Below are positions 4,714-10,210 of a stretch of 10,839 nucleotides of DNA, one piece after another; positions within the stretch are counted from its first letter, which is position 1; every line of letters starts with the position of its first letter. The notes under the pieces were generated by a model. The model was not told the DNA's origin and did no database searches. It saw only the letters and a program-made list of their open reading frames with translations. The position numbers were made by a program, and so were the translations under genes. Source of the DNA: BOKZ01 sp040900165 (GTDB lineage: Bacteria > Patescibacteriota > UBA1384 > 2-12-FULL-50-11); assembly GCA_040900165.1 (NCBI GenBank), contig JBBDZM010000017.1, positions 1-10,839 on the forward strand. Reading direction: 5' to 3'.

Positions 4714-5103
4714 ATGAAACGGAAGTCCATTGGGAACTTGATTATTTTCGTCCTTGTGCTGTTCTGCTGCTTTTTTGCTCCGGGGTGTTCCCCGGTTCAG
4801 GCGGCCGAGCAGCCCGTCCAGGCTGAACCGAAAGCGCCTATGCCGGAGGTGCAAAAAGATCCTGTCCCCGGCTTTAAGATCACCACCTCGCAGCTGCCCG
4901 ACTACGTGACCGAGCCGGAGCGAATCGAGGCGCTGATCGCCAATATCTACGTTCAAGCCGACCGGATTGCTCAACAGGGCGACCGGGCCGGTTCCGAGAA
5001 GCTGTCCAGAGCTGGACAGCTGGCCGAAGAAGCTTTGCGGGAGTACCGCAACTCGCTAAGTCCAGAAGAGTACCAATTCTACTGGGCCAGACGCAACCGC
5101 TAG
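4714..5103 (+). CDS. Small exported protein, possible lipoprotein, unknown function
   Basis: This 129-aa protein starts at ATG 4714 (MKRKSIGNLIIFVLVLFCC). A TTG upstream at 4681 would add residues before a perfect signal peptide. Positive residues, a hydrophobic core and APGC form a marginal lipobox; VQA just after is an alternative signal-peptidase I site, so anchored or secreted forms are both possible. A proline-rich spacer leads to a helical domain at about residues 60-125 (RIEALIANIYVQADRIAQQ). No family was recognised. GAGG (4699-4702), a candidate Shine-Dalgarno, lies in a 7-bp hairpin (4686-4702), while GGGAAA at 4705-4710 stays free. A strong terminator follows. Confidence 0.6.
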   Translation: MKRKSIGNLIIFVLVLFCCFFAPGCSPVQAAEQPVQAEPKAPMPEVQKDPVPGFKITTSQLPDYVTEPERIEALIANIYVQADRIAQQGDRAGSEKLSRAGQLAEEALREYRNSLSPEEYQFYWARRNR

Positions 5104-5111
5104 CCCACCCG

Positions 5112-5149
5112 ATCCCGCCCAGACAACAGTTTGGGCGGGATTTTCTTTG
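5112..5149 (+). terminator. Strong terminator after the exported-protein gene
   Basis: ATCCCGCCCA (5112-5121) pairs with TGGGCGGGAT (5132-5141) around 10 nt, followed by TTTTCTTTG. It closes the accessory region on this strand. Confidence 0.85.
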
Positions 5150-5185
5150 TTGCCAAATTTAGTAAATAAGTTATCTTGCGCCGGT

Positions 5186-5213
5186 TTGCGGTGATTTAAT
5201 TTTTTGCTAAATT
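5186..5213 (+). promoter_or_regulatory. Probable promoter of the tRNA-like gene
   Basis: TTGCGG (5186-5191), a 16-bp spacer and TAAATT (5208-5213) preceded by TGC form an extended -10 promoter. The start is expected near 5220, 8 nt before the acceptor stem. Confidence 0.5.
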
Positions 5214-5227
5214 TAACAAGTTGGTGC

Positions 5228-5341
5228 TGGGGCGTAGCTTTAATGTAGAGCGCCGTGCCTGGTGAGGCCAAGTGGGATCTTCTGATCTAAAAGCCAGGGT
5301 TCACACGGAGGTTGCGGGTTCGAGTCCCGCCGTCCCAGCCA
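5228..5341 (+). tRNA. tRNA-like gene with oversized anticodon region, possible intron or pseudo-tRNA
   Basis: The acceptor TGGGGCG (5228-5234) pairs with CGTCCCA (5331-5337), followed by discriminator G and an encoded CCA (5339-5341). TA is at positions 8-9, the D-stem is GCTT/GAGC (5237-5251), the anticodon stem is CCGTG/CACGG (5253-5257, 5304-5308), the variable loop is AGGTT, and the T-arm is GCGGG-TTCGAGT-CCCGC. The 46 nt at 5258-5303 replace the 7-nt anticodon loop and contain a CCTGG/CCAGG stem and a GATC/GATC hairpin. Removing 39 nt gives no loop with U33, so no isotype can be named. The D-loop has one G where GG is expected. It could be an unusual intron, a mosaic, a pseudogene or a tRNA-like RNA. 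Confidence 0.5.
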
Positions 5342-5381
5342 GCATTCATACTGTCGATCTTCATCTCGACACCACCAGGAA

Positions 5382-5434
5382 GGGCGCCCCCACGGGGGCG
5401 CCCTAAAATATAGACCCCAGCGGAAGGCTGGGGT
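5382..5434. other. Two GC-rich hairpins between the tRNA-like gene and the tRNA-binding protein gene
   Basis: GGGCGCCCCC/GGGGGCGCCC (5382-5403) and ACCCCAGC/GCTGGGGT (5414-5434) are perfect inverted repeats. Neither has a T-run on the plus strand; the second is followed on the minus strand by CTATATTTTA. They may form a weak bidirectional terminator for the convergent transcripts. A 14-bp palindrome, TTGGGT/ACCCAA (5461-5474), lies before the minus-strand stop. Confidence 0.5.
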
Positions 5435-5476
5435 TTGGGTACGGGCTGTGCGTGGATGTATTGGGTCTACCCAATC

Positions 5477-5803
5477 CTACCGGACTACCGCCCCGTTGGC
5501 AACAGCTTTTTCCGGCAATAGCGCCACCGGCAGATCGTCAGCAACGGCGCTCAACAACATCCCCTGGCTCTCCACCCCCCGAATAGTGCGGGGCTCTAAA
5601 TTCACCAAAACTGGTACCTGCTTGCCAACTAGAACGCTCGGGTCGGGATAGGCCACGGCCCAACCACCGACAATCGTCCGTTTTTCGCTCCCTAAATCCA
5701 CTTCAAACTTTAATAATCGATCAGTCTCCGGCACCGGCTCGGCCGATAAAATTGTCCCAATTTTAATCTCTAATTTGGCAAAATCTTCGTAGGCAATATT
5801 CAT
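5477..5803 (-). CDS. tRNA-binding OB-fold protein (MetRS C-terminal/CsaA-like)
   Basis: This 108-aa stand-alone EMAP/MetRS-type tRNA-binding domain matches over its full length: DFAKLEIKIGTI, IVGGWAVAYP (44-53), LVGKQVPVLVNLEPRTIRG (58-76), VESQGMLLSA (77-86). In MetRS this domain dimerises the enzyme and binds tRNA; as a single protein it may act in trans, or resemble the chaperone CsaA, so the exact role is open. It is downstream of the PRC-barrel gene with a 21-nt gap and has a good Shine-Dalgarno (AGAGGAC) before its ATG, so an operon is likely. Confidence 0.85.
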   Translation of the reverse strand: MNIAYEDFAKLEIKIGTILSAEPVPETDRLLKFEVDLGSEKRTIVGGWAVAYPDPSVLVGKQVPVLVNLEPRTIRGVESQGMLLSAVADDLPVALLPEKAVANGAVVR

Positions 5804-5824
5804 TTAGTCCTCTAAACAATTCAT

Positions 5825-6328
5825 CTAGCTTTGGGCGGCTTGGGTGGCGGTTTTCTCAAACATCGGCTCACCGACAACGTCGTTAAAGACGATTTGCTCG
5901 GGGGTAATCGCTATTAAATATTGTTGGGGAATTATCCGCTCGTTTAATAAATGTCGCACGTAAAATCGAATAATCCCCCCGGTTGTTAAATCCAAATAGA
6001 GGTCGGCGACTTTGCCGAGTTTGATTCCCGATTGGGTGGTGGCGTTAACGCCGACGACGGGGCCAAAATTTTTATAGGCTTGATCAAAATCTCGCAGGTT
6101 TGGTTTAAGAATACTGTCGTTCTCGATTACTAATTCATCCCGGGCGATATCGATCAGATCGGCAAAGTATAGCCCGGCAAACTTTTTGACGACACCGGGG
6201 CGGGCGATCTGGAAGCCCAGCAATGTCGCTTCTTTACCGTTGAAAACGGCGAAATCGACCTTACCGAGCATCTGCCCGGTGGCCGAGCGTACAGCGGTAC
6301 CCTGGAGGTCGGAGAGTTCAATTACCAT
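5825..6328 (-). CDS. PRC-barrel domain protein
   Basis: This 167-aa protein holds two PRC-barrel-like units, at about residues 4-70 (LSDLQGTAVRSATGQMLGKV, then LLGFQI) and 88-155 (FGPVVGVNATTQSGIKLGKVADLYLDL). PRC-barrels occur in photosynthetic reaction centre H subunits and in RNA-processing proteins such as RimM; no partner is visible here, so the function is unassigned. The start has no Shine-Dalgarno sequence. TGC plus TAATCT (6343-6335) lies 6 nt before the ATG, which predicts a leaderless mRNA. It heads the operon with the tRNA-binding protein, and the pilin-like gene diverges 45 bp away. Confidence 0.75.
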   Translation of the reverse strand: MVIELSDLQGTAVRSATGQMLGKVDFAVFNGKEATLLGFQIARPGVVKKFAGLYFADLIDIARDELVIENDSILKPNLRDFDQAYKNFGPVVGVNATTQSGIKLGKVADLYLDLTTGGIIRFYVRHLLNERIIPQQYLIAITPEQIVFNDVVGEPMFEKTATQAAQS

Positions 6329-6334
6329 ATTTCT

Positions 6335-6367
6335 AGATTAGCAAAATCTCGCTCTCTGCTCTACGAT
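6335..6367. promoter_or_regulatory. Back-to-back promoters of the PRC-barrel and pilin-like genes
   Basis: On the minus strand TGC-TAATCT (6343-6335) is an extended -10 that places the start at the PRC-barrel ATG. On the plus strand TACGAT (6362-6367), with a weak TAGCAA 17 bp upstream (6339-6344), places the start at the pilin-like ATG (6374). Both -35 regions are poor. Confidence 0.4.
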
Positions 6368-6373
6368 TAAACA

Positions 6374-7216
6374 ATGGTAACGGGGCTGTTGAAACATCTA
6401 CGGCCGTTAGAAGTGTTTATTGTTATCTCAATAGTCGGTTTATTGGCTCTAACCTGGGCTGTTACGACTGCCCAGACGACCAAGACTACACGTGACACCC
6501 AGCGCAAAAGCGATTTGACTAATTTCTACCAGGCAGCCGAGAGTTTTCGCAACGACTACGGCTTTTACCCCAACTACACGATGATCCTGGGATTAAGTAC
6601 TAGCGATCGCTCGAAAAGCCACAATTACGACTTAGCCTCGGTGATAGGGCTCTGCCCCAATTTAGACAAATTTGTCGCGGGCGTTGATTTGAAAAAACCG
6701 CAGAGCAATCTGAACAAAGCCTATCTCAAGCCGGGTTATCAGGCAGTTAGTAATTTTTTAGTGTGCTTGGGTTATTTAGGCGAAGTGACCGATGACCCAC
6801 TCTGGGCGGGGACGGTCTCTGATTATCAGTATCGAGTTTCGTCTGACTACCAAGAGGTTTTAATTGTTGGGAACCTGGAGCGCATCAACGATAGCGATCT
6901 TCAAGCATTAGAGAATAACGTTGGCTGGAAATATTATTTAGGCAACGGCGTTAACGACCGCAATTTGTTTGATAGCTCCGATTACAGCATTGCCGGCGAC
7001 CAAAAGTACTTTCAGGCCTTCGAGGGGCGAGAGATCGAAAACAGCAGCTATCTCTATCAGTGTCTTAAAAATGCCGCCGGCAAATTGCTGAGCGTTAACG
7101 ATCGGGCCAACGACAAATATCAACCGTTTACTTTGGCGCAAGATACCGGGGAGCAGATTGCCAATTTCAGTTGTCGTGATCACCCGGACGGGCTATTGGT
7201 AGTTGCTAGCAGGTAG
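6374..7216 (+). CDS. Divergent type IV pilin-like (pseudopilin) protein
   Basis: This 280-aa protein has an N-terminal prepilin-like helix, LRPLEVFIVISIVGLLALTW (residues 9-28), with Glu13 in place of the conserved Glu5. The residue before the expected cleavage site is His, not Gly, so processing by a standard prepilin peptidase is uncertain. The following TTRDTQRKSDLTNFYQAAES and NDYGFYPNY match the alpha-helix and 'G-x-YP' pattern of pseudopilins. The C-terminal half is unusually long. It would be membrane-inserted with an external globular domain, perhaps part of a competence or secretion pilus. A leaderless start is predicted. Confidence 0.65.
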   Translation: MVTGLLKHLRPLEVFIVISIVGLLALTWAVTTAQTTKTTRDTQRKSDLTNFYQAAESFRNDYGFYPNYTMILGLSTSDRSKSHNYDLASVIGLCPNLDKFVAGVDLKKPQSNLNKAYLKPGYQAVSNFLVCLGYLGEVTDDPLWAGTVSDYQYRVSSDYQEVLIVGNLERINDSDLQALENNVGWKYYLGNGVNDRNLFDSSDYSIAGDQKYFQAFEGREIENSSYLYQCLKNAAGKLLSVNDRANDKYQPFTLAQDTGEQIANFSCRDHPDGLLVVASR

Positions 7217-7220
7217 TATT

Positions 7221-7356
7221 TTGAATAAATAAAGTTATCCCGACAGACGCAGTCGGGATTTCCAGCGAATCCCGCTGCTTGGGTCTCGGCAATCTGCCCT
7301 CTGGGACCAAGCCAGATTGCCTGCGACACACTGTCGGAATAACCTTCTTTATTCAA
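7221..7356. repeat. 136-bp element with 26-bp imperfect terminal inverted repeats
   Basis: Positions 7221-7246 and 7331-7356 are inverted copies differing at 3 of 26 positions. Inside are GCAG-CGGGATT/AATCCCG-CTGC (7249-7278, one bulged T) and GGCAATCTG/CAGATTGCC (7288-7296, 7313-7321), so the whole can fold as a three-way cruciform. It spans the gap between convergent genes and reaches the efp stop codon. A MITE-like element and a bidirectional terminator are both possible; no target duplication is seen. Confidence 0.65.
7237..7262 (+). terminator. Candidate terminator after the pilin-like gene
   Basis: ATCCCGAC (7237-7244) pairs with GTCGGGAT (7252-7259), followed by a short TTT. The right arm can instead pair with AATCCCG (7268-7274), and the left arm with the distal terminal repeat, so three folds compete. 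Confidence 0.5.
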
Positions 7357-7904
7357 GCTCGAGAGTCGTATTTACCAGTTTCCGTACTGACAACGATTAA
7401 GTCGCCAACACTGACAAATAGCGGAACCATTACCTCCAGCCCAGTTTCCAGCGTTGCCGGCTTGAGGGTTGAGCTCTGAGTGTTGCCCTTAAACCCCGGC
7501 TCGGTATAGCTAACTTTGAGGGTAACTTTGTTTGGTAGCTTAACGCCGAAGGCTTTGTCCTGCCAGAGCATTAAATCGACTGGCGATCCCTCTAACAAGT
7601 ACGGTGTTTGGTTGCTGGGCAGGACGATCTCGATTGTCGCAAAATCGTCGTTGGTCATGAAAATGGCCTTATCCTGCTGTGAGTAAAGAAACTGAGCGGC
7701 TCGGTAACGAACTTCGGCCACTTCCAGTTTTTCATCGCCGGAGAAAGTGTAATCAACGACTGCGCCGGTTAATAGATTGCGCAGTTTGCAGACCAACTTG
7801 GCCCCACCCCGACCAACTTTCAGATGATTGGCTTCTAGTAGTTCGTGCGGCGCGTTGCGCCAAATAATTTTGGAGCCAGTTTTGGCCTGGTTAAGAGAAA
7901 GCAT
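7353..7904 (-). CDS. efp: Elongation factor P
   Basis: This 183-aa protein spans the three beta-barrel domains: KOW-like (1-65), OB (66-125, ending VDLMLWQDKAFGVKLP) and C-terminal (126-183, ending TGKYDSRA). EF-P binds the ribosome E site and relieves stalling at polyproline. The tip reads HLKVGRGGAKL, placing Arg32 where many EF-Ps carry Lys. Arg-tip EF-Ps of Pseudomonas and Neisseria are rhamnosylated by EarP; no such enzyme is in view. Pro30 of the usual PGKG tip is Val. TAAGAT (7916-7911) lies 6 nt before the ATG, and there is no Shine-Dalgarno. It may also be cotranscribed with rpsR. Confidence 0.92.
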   Translation of the reverse strand: MLSLNQAKTGSKIIWRNAPHELLEANHLKVGRGGAKLVCKLRNLLTGAVVDYTFSGDEKLEVAEVRYRAAQFLYSQQDKAIFMTNDDFATIEIVLPSNQTPYLLEGSPVDLMLWQDKAFGVKLPNKVTLKVSYTEPGFKGNTQSSTLKPATLETGLEVMVPLFVSVGDLIVVSTETGKYDSRA

Positions 7905-7931
7905 TTAGATATCTTATAAATAATAGATTAA

Positions 7932-8004
7932 AGATAATAGATAATAGTTAAGGTGTCGCAAAGCGACTCAATTTTTATTATTTATTATTTTTTATCTATT
8001 ATCT
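7932..8004. repeat. AT-rich inverted repeat between rpsR and efp
   Basis: AGATAATAGATAA (7932-7944) and TTATCTATTATCT (7992-8004) are exact inverted copies. They enclose a GTCGC/GCGAC hairpin with a three-base loop (7955-7967), followed on the plus strand by TCAATTTTTATT. On the gene strand no T-run follows the hairpin, so termination between rpsR and efp is not convincing. Confidence 0.55.
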
Positions 8005-8008
8005 ATCC

Positions 8009-8218
8009 TTAACGGCTGGTGTAGGGAAGCAGACCCATATAGCGAGATCGCTTAATGGCCTTAGATAGGGCGCGCTGATACTTGGTGGAGGTATTAGTTT
8101 CTTTGGCGCTCTTGAGCTTGCCCCAGTTGGTCATATAACGGCCGAGTAGTGCGGTATCGCGGTAGTCAATTTCCTTGACTTGGTTTTTAGTGAAGAAACA
8201 ATCTACTTTGCGTTTCAT
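8009..8218 (-). CDS. rpsR: 30S ribosomal protein bS18
   Basis: This 69-aa protein matches bS18 end to end: KVDCFFTKNQVKEIDYRDTALL at the N-terminus, then TSTKYQRALSKAIKRSRYMG and LLPYTSR. It binds the 30S platform next to bS6, encoded two genes upstream. No Shine-Dalgarno sequence precedes the ATG. TAACCT (8230-8225) six nt upstream could give a leaderless start, though transcription from rpsF may also supply it. The 126-bp gap from ssb is filled by interspersed repeat DNA, unusual in this normally tight cluster. Confidence 0.95.
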   Translation of the reverse strand: MKRKVDCFFTKNQVKEIDYRDTALLGRYMTNWGKLKSAKETNTSTKYQRALSKAIKRSRYMGLLPYTSR

Positions 8219-8233
8219 CTTATTAGGTTAATA

Positions 8234-8336
8234 AATTCGAAATTCGAATATCGAAATTCGAGACAATATTTAATCTTAAATTTTCAAAATTTAAAACATT
8301 GGAATTTGTTTCGGATTTCGGATTTCGGGCTTCGTA
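8234..8336. repeat. Interspersed long-hairpin repeat between ssb and rpsR
   Basis: TTAAATTTT/AAAATTTAA (8276-8294) forms the tip of an imperfect hairpin whose outer arms are rich in ATTCGAA on the left and TTCGGATTTCGG on the right, roughly complementary if G-T pairs are allowed. Similar 'TTCGGATTTCGG' blocks are common between genes in CPR and planctomycete genomes (general knowledge). They also give spurious translated peptides, one of which appears here. Confidence 0.6.
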
Positions 8337-8344
8337 TTTTTTCA

Positions 8345-8815
8345 TCAAAATGGTATGTCATCCAGGTTAATTTCGTCGGATTTTTCGTCGTTTTTGTCTT
8401 TGGCTTTCTCGGTCTTGGCGGTCTTTTTTTCGTCGCTAGGAGTTTCTTCGGTAATGGCGGCAGCAGTATCAAAACCAGTGCTGTCTTTGGGCGAGAGCGG
8501 AATAAAACTGTCGGCAACAATCTCGGTTCGCTGACGTTTAGTACCGTCGGTCCCTTCCCAGCTAGAGGTCGATAGGCGACCCTCGACGTAAACCTTTTTG
8601 CCCTTGGAGAGCATTTGGCTGGCTAGCTCGCCGAGCCGTCCCCAGACACTAACGTCGTGGTATTGGGTATCTTCTTTGAAGTTACCGTCCTTGTCTTTCC
8701 AGCGGCGATTAGTGGCCACAGCAAAGTTAACGACCGATTGGCCGCTCGGTAGTGAACGGACTTCTGGGTCGCGAGTGAGGTTACCGATAATTTGAGCGCG
8801 ATTTAAGCTAAACAT
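8345..8815 (-). CDS. ssb: Single-stranded DNA-binding protein
   Basis: This 156-aa protein has the SSB OB-fold at residues 1-108 (MFSLNRAQIIGNLTRDPEVR, then FAVATNRRW and YHDVSVWGRLGELASQML), a charged disordered linker and the acidic tip INLDDIPF. That tip recruits replication and repair partners. It coats ssDNA as a tetramer in most bacteria. Its ATG overlaps the rpsF TAA by one base (TAATG), so translation is probably coupled; GAGAGGG about 11 nt upstream may assist. Length and tip are typical, with no defects visible. Confidence 0.95.
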   Translation of the reverse strand: MFSLNRAQIIGNLTRDPEVRSLPSGQSVVNFAVATNRRWKDKDGNFKEDTQYHDVSVWGRLGELASQMLSKGKKVYVEGRLSTSSWEGTDGTKRQRTEIVADSFIPLSPKDSTGFDTAAAITEETPSDEKKTAKTEKAKDKNDEKSDEINLDDIPF

Positions 8816-9189
8816 TAGACAGTTGCCCTCTCAACGCGGCGGGGACGTTTGACAGTCGAGCCTTCGTTGGTGACTTCGCCACGCCAGGTAGTAATTAAAA
8901 ATCGCTCAGCTTGCTCTTCGAGAGCGAGCTCTTTCTCTAATCCGGGGATAATTTCTGGCTGGGCGGTAAAGAAAATCGACACTAGCGTTAGCTCGCTGTG
9001 CTTATTGATTTTATAGGCCAAAGTTTTGCGGCCGAGATTCTCGGCTTTAACAACCTCCGCCTTGCCTTCGAGGTATTTCTTGATCGTCTCTAACGATTCG
9101 TCTTTTTGAACCAGCGCTGAAAGCAAATATAGATTGCCGGCCACGGCCGCTACTTCGATATCGCTTGTCGCTGTTTTGTCTTTTGTCAT
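8815..9189 (-). CDS. rpsF: 30S ribosomal protein bS6
   Basis: This 124-aa protein matches bS6: YLLSALVQKDESLETIKKYL, then GRKTLAYKINKHSELTLVSIFF and GLEKELALEEQAERFLITT. About 18 N-terminal residues precede the canonical fold, and a basic tail (VKRPRRVERATV) extends it. It binds bS18 on the 30S platform. It heads the rpsF-ssb-rpsR cluster. TACAAT lies 8 nt before the ATG with no Shine-Dalgarno, so a leaderless or near-leaderless transcript is expected. ssb overlaps its stop by one base. Confidence 0.93.
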   Translation of the reverse strand: MTKDKTATSDIEVAAVAGNLYLLSALVQKDESLETIKKYLEGKAEVVKAENLGRKTLAYKINKHSELTLVSIFFTAQPEIIPGLEKELALEEQAERFLITTWRGEVTNEGSTVKRPRRVERATV

Positions 9190-9197
9190 CAGTGGGT

Positions 9198-9227
9198 ATT
9201 GTACACTGAAAAACCGGTTTTGTTCAA
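9198..9227 (-). promoter_or_regulatory. Promoter of the rpsF-ssb-rpsR cluster, with palindrome in the spacer
   Basis: TTGAAC (9227-9222), an 18-bp spacer and TACAAT (9203-9198) drive rpsF. The expected start is 1-2 nt before the ATG at 9189. The spacer carries the 12-bp palindrome AAAACCGGTTTT (9210-9221). The -35 box overlaps the recombinase stop codon. Confidence 0.65.
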
Positions 9228-10189
9228 GAGTCGTCAGTGCTTTTAGCGCTCTTGTTTAAAAATTTTCGATGAATTGCCTTGAGATCTTTATTGGTGACAT
9301 GGGTATAAACCTGGGTAGTGGTAATCGATGAGTGTCCGAGCAGTTCCTGAACCGAGCGTAGGTCAGCGCCGTTGCGCAACAGCTCAGTGGCAAAACTGTG
9401 GCGCAGTTTGTGAGGGGTAAGCGGTTTGACGATACCGGCGATGGCTCCGTAGTGCTTGAGCAGGCGTTGGATTGAGCGAGCAGTTAGCGGTTTAGCGACC
9501 TGGTCTAATTCCGAATTTTTTTGATGGCGAATAAACAGGATTGGGTTGCTGTCGCGCCGGTGGTTGAGATATTGGCCGAGCTCGGCGATTGCTTGATCAG
9601 CCAAAAATACTGGCCGGACTTTACCGCCTTTGCCTTTAATACTAAACTCCCCGGTTTTGGGGTTAACGTGGCTGCGCTTGAGGGCGACTAGTTCGCTGAC
9701 CCGCAAGCCGGTGGAAAAAAGAACCTCCAAAATCGCTCGATCACGTTGGGCGTTGAGCGAGTCTCCCTCGGGGGCAACACGCAGTCTGTCAATTTCCTCA
9801 CGCTCTAGAAAATGGACCTGGCGGGCAGGAGTTTTAGCCAGAACAATCCGCTCTGGCGCCAATACTTCGATGTTGCGGCCAAGCAGATATTTGAACATTG
9901 AGCGGACGGCAATTAGGTAATAGTTGATAGTCTGCGGTGAACGCAGACTTAGTGGACGTATACCGTTCACTACAGTCTTTTGGCCTCGTCCCTCTTGATT
10001 GTGCAGATGCTCCTGAAAATCCTCGATGTCCTCCAGAGTTATTTTCTCGATTTGATCGAGCTTATTATCTTCGGCCCAGTGAGCAAAAACATTTAAGTAT
10101 TGCTGGTAGCTTTTGACGGTGTTAGGCGAATACCCGCGACCGACTCGGCAGTGGCGAAGGTATTCTTTAATTGCTCGCTTGAATAACAT
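9224..10189 (-). CDS. Tyrosine recombinase, Xer family
   Basis: This 321-aa protein is counted from ATG 10189 (MLFKRAIKEYLRHCRVGRGYSP). An in-frame ATG at 10237 would add 16 residues that run through the divergent promoter and into the neighbouring gene's start, so it was set aside. The N-terminal SAM-like domain covers about 1-105. The catalytic domain carries, in the longer numbering, R179 (TGLRVSEL), K203 (GKGGK), H276/R279 (PHKLRH), H302 (LLGHSS) and nucleophile Y311 (VYTHV). It resolves chromosome dimers at dif in most bacteria. XerC and XerD cannot be told apart here; CPR genomes often have a single Xer protein. It could also mobilise elements. Confidence 0.9.
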   Translation of the reverse strand: MLFKRAIKEYLRHCRVGRGYSPNTVKSYQQYLNVFAHWAEDNKLDQIEKITLEDIEDFQEHLHNQEGRGQKTVVNGIRPLSLRSPQTINYYLIAVRSMFKYLLGRNIEVLAPERIVLAKTPARQVHFLEREEIDRLRVAPEGDSLNAQRDRAILEVLFSTGLRVSELVALKRSHVNPKTGEFSIKGKGGKVRPVFLADQAIAELGQYLNHRRDSNPILFIRHQKNSELDQVAKPLTARSIQRLLKHYGAIAGIVKPLTPHKLRHSFATELLRNGADLRSVQELLGHSSITTTQVYTHVTNKDLKAIHRKFLNKSAKSTDDS

Positions 10190-10206
10190 TTGGGTATACT
10201 TTAGCA
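10171..10206. promoter_or_regulatory. Overlapping divergent promoters of the recombinase and PAP2 genes
   Basis: On the plus strand TATACT (10195-10200) with weak TTGCTC (10171-10176) starts transcription near 10207, 4 nt before the PAP2 ATG. On the minus strand TGC-TAAAGT (10206-10198) starts near 10191, close to the recombinase ATG at 10189. The two -10 boxes share bases 10198-10200, so they should compete. Confidence 0.45.
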
Positions 10207-10210
10207 CGAC

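Noticed and set aside
5228..5341. tRNA-Ser/Leu-type gene with a long variable arm
   Set aside because: AGGTT (5309-5313) already serves as a normal variable loop, and no 5-bp anticodon stem with a 7-nt loop and U33 forms in 5253-5275.
8180..8575. Plus-strand open frame of 131 aa
   Set aside because: It lies over ssb and the intergenic repeat. Its middle is the FRISDFGLRIF type of peptide that this repeat DNA gives when translated.
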